From the NCBI GenBank assembly GCA_031276635.1, contig JAISMU010000062.1, positions 1 to 37,377 on the forward strand: 37,377 nt of DNA, in the 5' to 3' direction. Positions 16,547-24,495 of this stretch are shown one piece after another (within the stretch, counting starts at the first letter, position 1; every line of letters starts with the position of its first letter). The position numbers and the translations under genes were made by a program. The notes below the pieces were generated by a model. The model was not told the DNA's origin. It saw only the letters and a list, made by a program, of their open reading frames with translations, and made no database searches. Source of the DNA: Deltaproteobacteria bacterium (GTDB lineage Bacteria; Desulfobacterota; Desulfarculia; Adiutricales; Adiutricaceae).

Positions 16547-17872
16547 TCAGCCCATCGCCGCGGCTCTGGCCCGGACATGGGCGTTTTTTCGCAAAATGTA
16601 AACTATGGAACCTATGGTCAGAATCAGCAGAACAATCTGCGGAACAGTGGTTTCCATAGTCGGGTAGACGCCCAGAATGTCAATGGTCGGCATGAAGCCC
16701 CACTCGGTCACCCCAATGGCGTCCCCCTCCTGGAGCTCCTTGATCCCCCCGCCGGCGAAGGCGATGGACATGATGAACATCAGGGCGCTGGTGCCGATGA
16801 AGAAGGGTTTGAGCGGCAAGCGGGCGCTTCCGTGGCGGATGAGGATAAAAACCACCACCAGGGCCACGCAACCGATGGCGAACCCAATCCAAACCATGCC
16901 CCGGTCGTCCCCGGCCTCGGTCAGAATGCTCTGGTAAAAAAGGATGGTCTCGGCCCCTTCCCGGAAAACGGCCAAGAACGCGGCCGCCCCCAGAGCCAGG
17001 GCGCTGCCTTTGGTCACGGCGGACTGGACCTTGCCCTCAATGTAGCTCTTCCAATTCTCGGCCTCCGCCTTGGAAAACATCCAGTTGCTGACGCTGAACA
17101 GAACCACCGTGGCCAGAAGCATAGTGGCCCCCTCCAAGATCTCCTGGTTCTGGCCACCGAGATTTAGAACATACTTTAACCCTATGGCCGCGGCCACGCT
17201 GGCCACCAGGGCCCAGACCGCGCTTTTGTAGACCACGGGGATGGATTTTTCGTTCCCAGAGCGCTTGAGGTACGCGGCGATAGCCGCGATAACCAGGATC
17301 GCCTCAAAACCTTCCCGCAAGAGAGTGCCCAGAGCCGCCAAAAGCATGGCCCAGCCATGCGCGCTGGCGGAACCCTGGGAGCTCGGGGAGCCTTGGCCGC
17401 TCGCGGAGCCCTGGGAGCTCGAGGAACTCGCGGAACTCGCCGCCCCCGAGGCGGCGCTGGAGTTAGCGGCGGCTTCCTTGGGGCCATCCAGAGCCAGGGC
17501 GTCCTCGCGCAGCCAACCGATCAGTATGTCAATCTCCGCCCGGACTTCCTCAGCCGGGGCCCCTTCCTTGATTTTGGTCTTGATCCGGGCGAATTTGTAC
17601 TCCACCGTGGCCGCCCGCTTACCGGAGACCCGGCTTTTGACGTTGCGCTCAAACCCCTCTTTTTCGTAGAACTGAAAATACGCGTCGTTCACCAGATCCC
17701 GGCTGGCTTCCCGGTCGCCAGTCAGGTAAACGGCGTGGGCCTGGTTGAGAGGCTGTTCCATGGCCGCGGCCACCTCCGCCCAGGAGTTGTAAGCCGAGGC
17801 CAGGGCGACCGAACTGAGGGCCAGGCCCCCCAACAGGCCCAGGCCAAGAAAAATCCAGGCTCTTTTTCCCAT
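16547..17872 (-). CDS. FTR1-family high-affinity iron permease with periplasmic N-terminal domain
   Basis: This 441-residue protein has a signal sequence, a helical periplasmic domain (about 28-130), a Ser/Ala/Gly/Gln linker (about 137-172) and a seven-helix FTR1 domain. Both iron-permease signatures are present: REGFE at 186-190 and REGAE at 304-308, whose Glu residues bind iron in this family. FTR1 proteins move ferric or newly oxidised iron across the membrane. Here it pairs with P19, encoded 74 bp downstream. GGGAGA sits six bases before the ATG. The linker is encoded by short imperfect repeats and is probably hypervariable. Confidence 0.93.
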   Translation of the reverse strand: MGKRAWIFLGLGLLGGLALSSVALASAYNSWAEVAAAMEQPLNQAHAVYLTGDREASRDLVNDAYFQFYEKEGFERNVKSRVSGKRAATVEYKFARIKTKIKEGAPAEEVRAEIDILIGWLREDALALDGPKEAAANSSAASGAASSASSSSSQGSASGQGSPSSQGSASAHGWAMLLAALGTLLREGFEAILVIAAIAAYLKRSGNEKSIPVVYKSAVWALVASVAAAIGLKYVLNLGGQNQEILEGATMLLATVVLFSVSNWMFSKAEAENWKSYIEGKVQSAVTKGSALALGAAAFLAVFREGAETILFYQSILTEAGDDRGMVWIGFAIGCVALVVVFILIRHGSARLPLKPFFIGTSALMFIMSIAFAGGGIKELQEGDAIGVTEWGFMPTIDILGVYPTMETTVPQIVLLILTIGSIVYILRKNAHVRARAAAMG

Positions 17873-17893
17873 GTCTTTCTCCCTCGGAGTCGG

Positions 17894-18538
17894 CTATTTA
17901 CCCACCATCATCAGGCAGATGGGTCTTTCCCCCTCGCCCAGGGCCAAAGCTTCCTTAGTGGCCGCCAAATCCATTCTGTGGATATAGCGGGCCCCCAATT
18001 TCAGGGAGGCCGCGGCCAGGTAGACATTCTGGGTCATGGCCCCGGCTAGGACATTGGCGAACTCGGCCTGGACCTCTGGGTTGGGAAAGACTTTCAGAAC
18101 CTCGGGGTCCGCCACCAGAATGAGGAGGTGGGAGGCCCGCCGGACAAAGGCCTGGCTGCCTATCTTAGCCTTGACATTGTCGGGGGAGATTTCCTTTAAG
18201 CTGTGCGAGGCCCAGTCGTAAAGCCAGACGCCGTTGGAGCCGGCCACGTAAACCTTGCAGTAAGGGGCCATTCCCCTGGCCATGGGCACGGTCCAGCCCT
18301 TCTCCCCACGGTTAAGGCCGCTGGCCGCCCAGAGGATGGTGGAAAGCTCCGCCGGGGAAAGCTCGGCGGCGGAAAAATCTCCACCCTCGGTGGAGGACCT
18401 CTTTTTCAGGGCCTCAAACACCCCAATGCCGCCCTCGGTCTGGGGGGGCGGCAGCTGGATTTCCGCCGCCCCCGCCGTCATCGCCCCGCTCAGGAACAGA
18501 AGAGTTAAAGTCAAGCCCAACGCTCTCAATCCGCTCAT
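17894..18538 (-). CDS. Secreted SagB-type nitroreductase-family protein
   Basis: The protein has about 214 residues, with a signal peptide ending near GAMTAGAAEI. The mature part resembles the SagB/ThcOx branch of the nitroreductase family, which uses FMN: GVFEALKKRSS near the start, LSTILWAASGLNR, APYCKVYVAGSNGVWLYDW, then GAMTQNVYLAAASLKLGARY and a C-terminal RPICLMMVGK. It is the first gene of the FTR1/P19 operon, 21 bp before ftr1, so a role in periplasmic iron reduction is a reasonable inference. I prefer the ATG at 18538 over a GTG at 18544, because AAGG lies at better distance. Fur-like sites lie upstream. Confidence 0.82.
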   Translation of the reverse strand: MSGLRALGLTLTLLFLSGAMTAGAAEIQLPPPQTEGGIGVFEALKKRSSTEGGDFSAAELSPAELSTILWAASGLNRGEKGWTVPMARGMAPYCKVYVAGSNGVWLYDWASHSLKEISPDNVKAKIGSQAFVRRASHLLILVADPEVLKVFPNPEVQAEFANVLAGAMTQNVYLAAASLKLGARYIHRMDLAATKEALALGEGERPICLMMVGK

Positions 18539-18587
18539 AACCACACCACCTTGAAATCGAAAAAAAAAATTTGGCCTTAATCGAGAT

Positions 18588-18602
18588 TGAAACTTATTCT
18601 CA
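18588..18602. promoter_or_regulatory. Putative Fur box (proximal)
   Basis: On the minus strand the sequence reads TGAGAATAAGTTTCA, matching the 7-1-7 Fur consensus TGATAATNATTATCA at 11 of 14 fixed positions. It lies about 50 bp upstream of the first gene of the iron operon. Prediction only. Confidence 0.5.
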
Positions 18603-18658
18603 ATTTATTTATTTACGCTTTATACTCCACTGGTCAGGATCTGTCAACTGACGCTCGA

Positions 18659-18672
18659 CCAGCTTAAGCTGG
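18659..18672. repeat. 14-bp perfect palindrome
   Basis: CCAGCTTAAGCTGG lies between the two Fur-like sites upstream of the iron operon. It may be an operator, or the spacer hairpin of a terminator shared with the convergent neighbourhood. Confidence 0.4.
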
Positions 18673-18696
18673 CTCAGAACCCAAATATTAGAGCCA

Positions 18697-18711
18697 AGAT
18701 AATAATTATTA
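18697..18711. promoter_or_regulatory. Putative Fur box (distal)
   Basis: AGATAATAATTATTA matches the 7-1-7 Fur consensus at 12 of 14 fixed positions and contains a perfect 14-bp palindrome (ATAATAATTATTAT). It lies about 160 bp upstream of the iron operon, consistent with iron repression of that transcript. Confidence 0.55.
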
Positions 18712-18810
18712 TATTAATTCAAGATATTTTAGTGAGTTTCAGGCAATTGAAAGGCAGGATTTCACCCCAGCCAAGGCAGGCTCAGACAAGGGAACAGTCA
18801 AAAATTTCAC

Positions 18811-19428
18811 TTAAAAGGCGAAAATTCGGATAAAAGCCAGAAAATTGACCAGAGCGGTCAGAATCCAGAGCCGGGTGGAAGCGGCCAGATCGTCCGAGGC
18901 GATTTTCAGAGGATTGAAGGTAAATCCCTTGGCCGCGTCCAGGATCAAGTGGGTGAATACCCCCAGGGTGGCCAGAAACCAGACCGCCATGATCACCCGC
19001 CCCCCCTGGCCGGCCGTGAGGCACCCCCACAACCCTCCGTACAGAAAGGGAGTGGCCAAGCTGTGAAAAAGGCCCCGGTGCTTGGTCCGGCCTTTGAGGA
19101 TTTCCATGAAAATGGAGGAAAATAGAAAAAAAGAGCCCACCGCGGCCAGGGCCACGTGCGCGGCTGGCCAAGGCCGCCGCAGAAATTGACCCTGGCCACT
19201 GACGTAACCGACCACCATGGCCGCGCAGCCCAGGCCGACAAAAAATCCGGCCAGCCGGCGAGGTTTGGCGGTGTCGCAATCCAGATCCGGGACCATGCCC
19301 CCAGAGAGGCCAGCCATAAAAGCCAGGGAGCTGGCCGTGTTGTCCCACTCAAAAAGGATGGAGCCGGTCGCCACCGCCACCGCCGAGGCCACCGAGGCCA
19401 CCGCGACGTGACACTCAAAATTGGGCAA
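18811..19428 (-). CDS. YdjM-like inner-membrane metal-dependent hydrolase
   Basis: From the TTG at 19428 this is a 205-residue membrane protein of the YdjM/DUF457 family. It has an early His in NFECHVAV, the motif GLSGGMVPDLDCD, a central HRGLFHSLATP and a late THLILDAAKG, which together form the metal-site pattern of the family, embedded among four to five hydrophobic helices. I chose 19428 because family members usually start just before the PNF.CH segment and AAGGAA lies upstream; TTG at 19443 is the alternative. In E. coli YdjM is SOS-regulated; no LexA box was evident here. The upstream neighbour is a truncated IscB fragment that abuts the start. Confidence 0.82.
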   Translation of the reverse strand: MPNFECHVAVASVASAVAVATGSILFEWDNTASSLAFMAGLSGGMVPDLDCDTAKPRRLAGFFVGLGCAAMVVGYVSGQGQFLRRPWPAAHVALAAVGSFFLFSSIFMEILKGRTKHRGLFHSLATPFLYGGLWGCLTAGQGGRVIMAVWFLATLGVFTHLILDAAKGFTFNPLKIASDDLAASTRLWILTALVNFLAFIRIFAF

Positions 19429-19439
19429 AGCGTTTCCTT

Positions 19440-19758
19440 TCAATGTTGTTTCAAGCCCTGACGAATCAGGTCCTGATGATGAGCCAGCTCCATCAGAGCG
19501 AGAATCGTAATTACTGGCTCGGCCGCCTCCAGGTCTTCGGTCCGCCGAACTAAGGCGAACCAGGTTGTTTGGCTTCCTGGGTCAACCTGTAAACACAATG
19601 GCTGGACAACGCTATCCTCAGCCTGGCGGTCCAACAAGATATATAGTGAATGGGACCAATTTATAGATCTTGGCCCGTTTCTGTTCCCTCAGTTTTCTGG
19701 CCCGTCTCGGAGCGCGCGGGGTTAAGGGTTTTTTATGTTTGTCAACAACAAATACTTG
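19440..19758 (-). pseudogene. IscB N-terminal remnant (RRXRR/PLMP + RuvC-I region)
   Basis: The minus strand reads QVFVVDKHKKPLTPRAPRRA, then RKLREQKRAKIYKLVPFTIYL (from 19758). After a one-base frame change near 19640 it continues LDRQAEDSVVQPLCLQVDPGS, then QTTWFALV and ELAHHQDLIRQGLKQ. This is the order of the IscB N-terminus: the VFVLDKNKKPL start, the Arg/Lys-rich KLL..GKA..YP.TI block, the RuvC-I LxxDPGSxTTG strand and the ELEHRG.LI helix. The conserved Gly after TT is Trp here. A stop at 19440, at the YdjM gene boundary, removes the bridge helix, HNH and remaining RuvC. It is non-functional but clear evidence of a former IscB-family (OMEGA) element. Confidence 0.8.
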
Positions 19759-19759
19759 C

Positions 19760-20010
19760 GAATAAAGCGCCGATAAAAACTTCTAACGGCCAGGTTATTC
19801 GTTAAATGAACGTCTCCATTTTTTCGGGAATGTTGAGTATCGGCCCGGGCCCCACTCCGTCTCGCGCCTGTTCCGGCTTGTCCCCTGATGAGTTTTCAAG
19901 TGGTCAGAACTGGAGAAGCGCTCTGACGTTGGTCTCTAGCCATTTCATTCAACGTAGTCTCTGAACCGCAAAGATCCAGAGCCTGACCCTGGTAACCAGG
20001 GGGGTTATTT
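19760..20010 (-). ncRNA. Possible remnant omega-RNA (HEARO-like) upstream of the IscB fragment
   Basis: IscB genes are usually preceded by a ~200-nt structured omega-RNA. The matching position here is GC-rich and structured, unlike the AT-rich flank beyond 20040. It contains CCCTGGT/ACCAGGG arms (around 19986-20001) and a GACAAGCCGGAACAGG-like stretch in the minus-strand direction. I cannot fold it or compare it with the HEARO model (RF02033), so this is a positional prediction. Confidence 0.25.
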
Positions 20011-20355
20011 CAAAACCCACCCTTTATCGTAGGAGAACGGTTACTCAATTAGGCTCAAGAACCAAATGGTAATAAAAATAGTTTATAATATTCGCGAGCG
20101 AGAAACAAGCTCATTAGCTCTAAATGAGGTTCAGGAATGGTAGAAATAGTTGTCTAAGCAATAATATATATTTTTATTTATATTTATTCTATACTTATAA
20201 ATAAATTAATCTTTTAATGCCAATTTGTCCAGGGTCCTGCCGCCCTCAGCCCAACTCTGGAAATTGGACTTTTCCCCAAATTGGCGCTATTTTTGTTTAA
20301 AATTTCAAGAAATGGAATATGGGCCCCCACCTGGCCCATGACCACCAGGACCACC
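20011..20355. other. AT-rich spacer without a recognised gene
   Basis: A very AT-rich stretch (about 20080-20215), then the start region of the next gene. Nothing recognisable is coded here. Confidence 0.5.
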
Positions 20356-21255
20356 ATGCTCGGAGAGCTTAAAAACCAGATCCATCCCCTCAGCCTGAGC
20401 CCCATAATGGCGGAAAAACCCTGGGGCCCCAGACAACCTTCCAAATTTTACCCAGCCGACGCCCAGGCCGCCTGGGGCGAGATTTTCCTGGCCATCCGGG
20501 ACTTCGGCCTGACCAGCCGGGTGGCCAGCGGCCCGCTGGCCGACCAGCCTATCCATAAGATAGCTCAAAACTGGGGTCGGGAGCTCATCGAGCCCCCGGG
20601 AAGCGCGGGCTGGCCCATTCCGCTGACCGTCTGGCTGGAGCGCACCGGAGACCAACCCGGCCCGGTCAGGGTCAAAAGCGGGCCGGAGTTCTGGCGGATT
20701 CTGGAGGCCACCCCCGAGTCCTGGATTGGGGCCGGGGAGGATCCCAACCAGAGCGACTGGCCCCAACGCCTCCAGCTGAGCCTGGCCGAACCTGGCGACA
20801 ACCTGATCTTCCCCGCGGGCCTGCCGCAAGCCCAAGGCCCGGGCCTGACCGTCATCAAGGCCGGCCTGAGCGGGATCAGCCTGGAAACTCTTTACGACTG
20901 GGGACGCCGACCGGACATTTGGGATTATCAAAACGCCCCGGGGGTGCAAGTGCGGCGATCCAACGAGCCCTTATTGGCCCTGGGGCCTGACCAGGGGACC
21001 GAGGGGCTGACAACTCTGGGGCAAATGGCCGGCCTGGAGATCAGTCTTCTGCGCTCCACCTTTCAGACCCTCAAAGGCGGGCGATTCGCCATTATCTGCC
21101 CCATTAGTGGCCAGGGACGGCTCAACTCTTCCGGGGTCTTTCCCACCAACCGCCTGCGTCTGGGGGGCGCCACCCTAGTGCCCAGCGGCCTGGGCCCCTA
21201 TTCCATTGTCTCCAACAGCTCGCTGACCGCCTTGATCTTTACTCAAGCCCGGTGA
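20356..21255 (+). CDS. Divergent mannose-6-phosphate-isomerase-like (class I PMI/ManA) protein
   Basis: This is about 300 residues with the layout of a class I phosphomannose isomerase of the short bacterial type. It opens with PLSLSPIMAEKPWGPR. Next come PIPLTVWLER, FWRILEATPESWIGAG and LIFPAGLPQAQGPGLTVIKA, followed by a C-terminal beta-rich half. Normal enzymes have VQVHPDDEYA and a PAG.PHAI motif with zinc-binding His; the corresponding places here read GPVRVKSGPEF and PAGLPQAQ, so key zinc ligands seem absent. It is therefore probably a non-catalytic or re-purposed cupin protein. The start is uncertain: ATG at 20356 has AGGA five bases upstream, but ATG 20338 and TTG 20281 are in frame. 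It converges with the next gene. Confidence 0.65.
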   Translation: MLGELKNQIHPLSLSPIMAEKPWGPRQPSKFYPADAQAAWGEIFLAIRDFGLTSRVASGPLADQPIHKIAQNWGRELIEPPGSAGWPIPLTVWLERTGDQPGPVRVKSGPEFWRILEATPESWIGAGEDPNQSDWPQRLQLSLAEPGDNLIFPAGLPQAQGPGLTVIKAGLSGISLETLYDWGRRPDIWDYQNAPGVQVRRSNEPLLALGPDQGTEGLTTLGQMAGLEISLLRSTFQTLKGGRFAIICPISGQGRLNSSGVFPTNRLRLGGATLVPSGLGPYSIVSNSSLTALIFTQAR

Positions 21256-21413
21256 GCGTCGCCCGGCGCGCGTCGCGGAGCCTGAGGAGCCTGGCCTGTT
21301 TTTCCCCATTCACCGGGGTTAAGCGAGATAAAAACCCTAAAAGCCAGGGAAAAGGCGAAAATCGGGTTTTGGCCAGGGCCAGGCTATTCCGAGATCGCTC
21401 ATGGCAAAATCGC

Positions 21414-23459
21414 TCAATTCAGATATTGATTAATACCCCGGGAGCGTTGAGCCATGTCCTCCCGCGTCTCGGCCAGGGCCTCCTGGACCCAGGAGTAATC
21501 CTCTAGTCTCTGGCCTGGCTGGAAATTCTCCGGGGCCGAGCGCGCTTGGCCATTGGCGTATTTGACCTCAGTTTTGACCGACCCATCGGGGTAAAAATCG
21601 AGCCAGATCCCCTCCTCAAGTCCCTCGACATATCTATCCAAAACGCTCTTGAGCCGGCCCTGGGAGTCTAAATCAAAACGCAAACCCTCCAGCTGACCCC
21701 GGGAGTAAAAAGTCACCAGCGCCAAGCCATCGCCCCGGGCCTGAGCTGATTTGGGATGATAACGAAAAGCCGGGCCCTCGAAATAGCCGCTCTGAAAGGA
21801 AAAACGCCACTCCACTCGCCCATCGGGGAAAAAACCCAGGCCAACCCCACTCGGGTGGCCAAGGGAGAAATAAAACAGGCTTTTCAGATACCGCCGGCCC
21901 CCCTCGCCAACCTCCTCATCCCCCACCAGGCCGATGACCTCCCGTCCTTCGCGGGTCTTGCAAAATATGGGCTGCCCCTCGGAACAGATCAATTCGCTCA
22001 ATTGGGCGTACTGGACCCCTGTTTTGAGGGGACTAATGAGGGCCTGAGGCGGCGAGCCGCCCTGGAGCCTAGGCGGGGCGGGGCTATTCTGAGGTGGGCT
22101 GGCCTCAATTTGATTATGATTATTCTGGTTTTGACTGCCTTGGGTTTGTCTCTCCTCCTCTGGCCCAGACTCGACCGGGCTCGACCAGCTCTGACCCAGG
22201 TTAAACGTGGTTCGGATTTTATCCCAGGTTTTAGGAAAAACCCCCAGCAAAACAAGCAGGACAAAGATCAGCGTGGCCAGGGAGATCCCCAGGCCATCGC
22301 GGTCTGTCCGGGCCATGAAAGGCTTAGGTGGATTCTGGGAGGCCTGGTAAAGAGCCGCCCTGGCCTCTTCCGTCAGCCCCTCGGAGCTACCGGCCTCCTC
22401 CAGTTTCTTGCGCGCCAGGGAAGCGGCCTTGACAGCTTTGGAGTGGCTCATAACGCAAACGCTCCGGATCACCCCCAGAATCAGGGATGAAGCCAGACTG
22501 ATGAAAATGGGCCAATACCAGAACGGGCCATCAACCACAAACGCGCAGACCGCCGCGGTCAAAAAGGCCAGAATAAAAGGCAGGTACCCCAGGCCAATGG
22601 CGTCCACCCGGGCGGAGTCCTTCGGCAAGGGATCCCGATGACCCAAGGACAAATCCACCCCGTCAGCCCAGATATGGTAACTTTTCCCCTTATAAGAAAA
22701 AACCCCGTGGGCCAGGGGAACCAAGCCAGGCTTGAGATACTCGCTGGCCAGGGATTTGTCCCAACTCCAGTCCCTCTGATGATCGCCCTGAGCCCGTTCC
22801 AGCACCTCCTGGCGGATCTGCTCGTTAATCAAGGGGTCCAGCCTGGGCTTGGCCTCAGCCTCGGTCATGGTCATGGGGCTCAAATCATAGCCGGCCACGT
22901 GGCCGGGTTTGAAGGCGGTCAGATCCCGCGGGTTAAACGAGGGAATGAGAGCGGCCACCTCGGTCGGCAACTCCGAGCCGGCGTAAATCAAGGCCAGATA
23001 GTTGCCCCTGGCCACCCCACTGGCCGGGCGCCAATCGGTGACTGTCCGGTACCTGGTCACCCTGACCCGCTGGGACCGGCCATTGACATACTCATTCTCA
23101 AAGGCGGTGTAGGGTTCCTGGCGATCGTAGCCGAAGGAGGCGGTCCAGTTGGCCGTAAACGTCCCCTTGGCCAGAAAGCAAGGGTAAAAGGCGATGGTCT
23201 CGCTCTCTATCTGGCTGATGTCCAGAATGTCGTCCGGGGAGTCCTCATCGTTGATCAGGATATTATGGATGTGGTCATGCAGGTCCTTGGGGGAAATCCC
23301 AACCGGGATCACCAGCTCTGGATCGATCTCCCCCAGCTTGACCTCCTCAAACAGAGAGTTGATGGTCCCGCAATACGGGCACTCCAACTTTTTCCGGCCT
23401 GGGATGATCTCCACGCTCGCCCCACAGCCGCTACAAGTCAGATGGGAAATCGCCTCCAT
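21414..23459 (-). CDS. Zinc-ribbon membrane protein with C-terminal MORN-like repeats
   Basis: This 681-residue protein has an N-terminal zinc ribbon (C9, C12, C27, C30). It continues with a soluble domain (about 60-285) like that of TFIIB-type-zinc-ribbon membrane proteins: FYPCFLAKGTFTANW, then RYRTVTDWRPASG. Two hydrophobic hairpin helices lie at about 292-340 and another helix near 395-415. A Gln/Asn/Pro-rich linker follows, then a C-terminal region of repeated GxFxPDGRVEWRF, GRLKS and FYPDGSVKTEVKYANGQ segments resembling MORN_2 repeats. The ATG at 23459 has AGGAG eight bases upstream. Function unknown; N-terminal relatives such as Bacillus YdjG occur with SPFH/zinc-ribbon proteins, and such an SPFH protein is encoded 5 kb away here. 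Confidence 0.8.
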   Translation of the reverse strand: MEAISHLTCSGCGASVEIIPGRKKLECPYCGTINSLFEEVKLGEIDPELVIPVGISPKDLHDHIHNILINDEDSPDDILDISQIESETIAFYPCFLAKGTFTANWTASFGYDRQEPYTAFENEYVNGRSQRVRVTRYRTVTDWRPASGVARGNYLALIYAGSELPTEVAALIPSFNPRDLTAFKPGHVAGYDLSPMTMTEAEAKPRLDPLINEQIRQEVLERAQGDHQRDWSWDKSLASEYLKPGLVPLAHGVFSYKGKSYHIWADGVDLSLGHRDPLPKDSARVDAIGLGYLPFILAFLTAAVCAFVVDGPFWYWPIFISLASSLILGVIRSVCVMSHSKAVKAASLARKKLEEAGSSEGLTEEARAALYQASQNPPKPFMARTDRDGLGISLATLIFVLLVLLGVFPKTWDKIRTTFNLGQSWSSPVESGPEEERQTQGSQNQNNHNQIEASPPQNSPAPPRLQGGSPPQALISPLKTGVQYAQLSELICSEGQPIFCKTREGREVIGLVGDEEVGEGGRRYLKSLFYFSLGHPSGVGLGFFPDGRVEWRFSFQSGYFEGPAFRYHPKSAQARGDGLALVTFYSRGQLEGLRFDLDSQGRLKSVLDRYVEGLEEGIWLDFYPDGSVKTEVKYANGQARSAPENFQPGQRLEDYSWVQEALAETREDMAQRSRGINQYLN

Positions 23460-24460
23460 TATTGGCTCCTGAAAAACACCACTCTGAAAAATCCAGGCCC
23501 AGCCCCAAAGCCGCCTGAGCCGGAAAAAAAGATTTAACTGAAACCCCCACAGCCGAGCGGTAGGGGCTCAGCCAACTCCCAGGACCGTTCAGCTCTTCCG
23601 GGTAAAGCCTTTGGTTCCCACCTAATGTCCTAACGAGGGTGTATATTTAGCTAAAACAAAAAAAAATTATAATTAAATTTATATTTATTGGTCATCGATA
23701 TAATACTAAGATGTTATTATAATAGTTTTGTAATAAAAAATAATCAGGTTAAGGCAACTATGATATCAATCAGAAAGGTCAATTTAAACACTATTATACT
23801 ATCTTCTTAGATGATACTCTTAGGGGGCATTCCCGGTATAATGACCAAACCAAGGATGAATTGACACCCTCACAAAAACCCGGTTTTTAAAAATTGGACC
23901 TTATTTTTTTGGGCGAAGAAATAACAACTTTATAGTGAATTTTTGGTAACATTTCAAGGGAAGAAGGAAAACAGCGGGGGAAAGCCTGGTTCCAACCCCT
24001 CAGATAAGCGAGAAAAAAAAGGAGCGGAGATAGAATAAGGAGCGGATAGGATAAAATTAATTTGACCTGTAATTAGTCGGCTCTAATAAAGTGACCACTT
24101 TTCAGCCTCAACTTTGATTGGGCGTAGAGCCAAAATTGCAAAAGTTGCCTTGGAATTTCTGGGCCGTGGCCAGGAAAAAAATGGCGCTGGGCCAACTCTT
24201 GCCAAATTTTGAATAATAACCTTAAAAAAATAGAACTAGTTAATTTGATTTAAAACTTTATGCTTTTTCAAAATATTATGCAGTTAGTTAGTTTTACTGC
24301 GATAATATTAATATAAGAATACATAATATTTAAATTTAACACTGATAACCGATAACGTTAAGTCTAAAATATAACTTTTTATTTATAATAACAAACGAAC
24401 AAATTCATCCAAGGATATTATCCTTATATTAAATTTTCTGTCATCATGAACAATCAGGGG
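23460..24460. other. AT-rich spacer with a short decayed coding frame
   Basis: About 1 kb, mostly A/T. One frame at about 23751-23889 reads YDINQKGQFKHYYTIFLDD, then TLRGHSRYNDQTKDEL to a TAA. It has no start and looks like a fragment of a lost gene; I cannot assign it. Copy B of the 66-bp dispersed repeat lies at 24073-24138. Nothing else recognisable. Confidence 0.4.
24073..24138 (+). repeat. Dispersed 66-bp repeat, copy B
   Basis: Gap-free match to 9972-10037 (see that entry). The block AGTGACCACTTTTCA with its short self-complementarity is reminiscent of insertion-sequence termini. No transposase is left next to it. Confidence 0.65.
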
Positions 24461-24489
24461 TTGACAAACTGGCCCTAGGCAAGTAAAAA
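24461..24489 (+). promoter_or_regulatory. Putative sigma-70 promoter
   Basis: TTGACA (24461-24466) is a perfect -35 element, followed after exactly 17 bases by TAAAAA (24484-24489), a 4/6 match to the -10 consensus. It is the only likely driver of the terminator-ended transcript just downstream. Confidence 0.45.
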
Positions 24490-24495
24490 TACCGG

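Noticed and set aside
23751-23889. Short frame YDINQKGQFKHYYTIFLDD
   Set aside because: No start codon and no recognisable family; only noted as a possible remnant.
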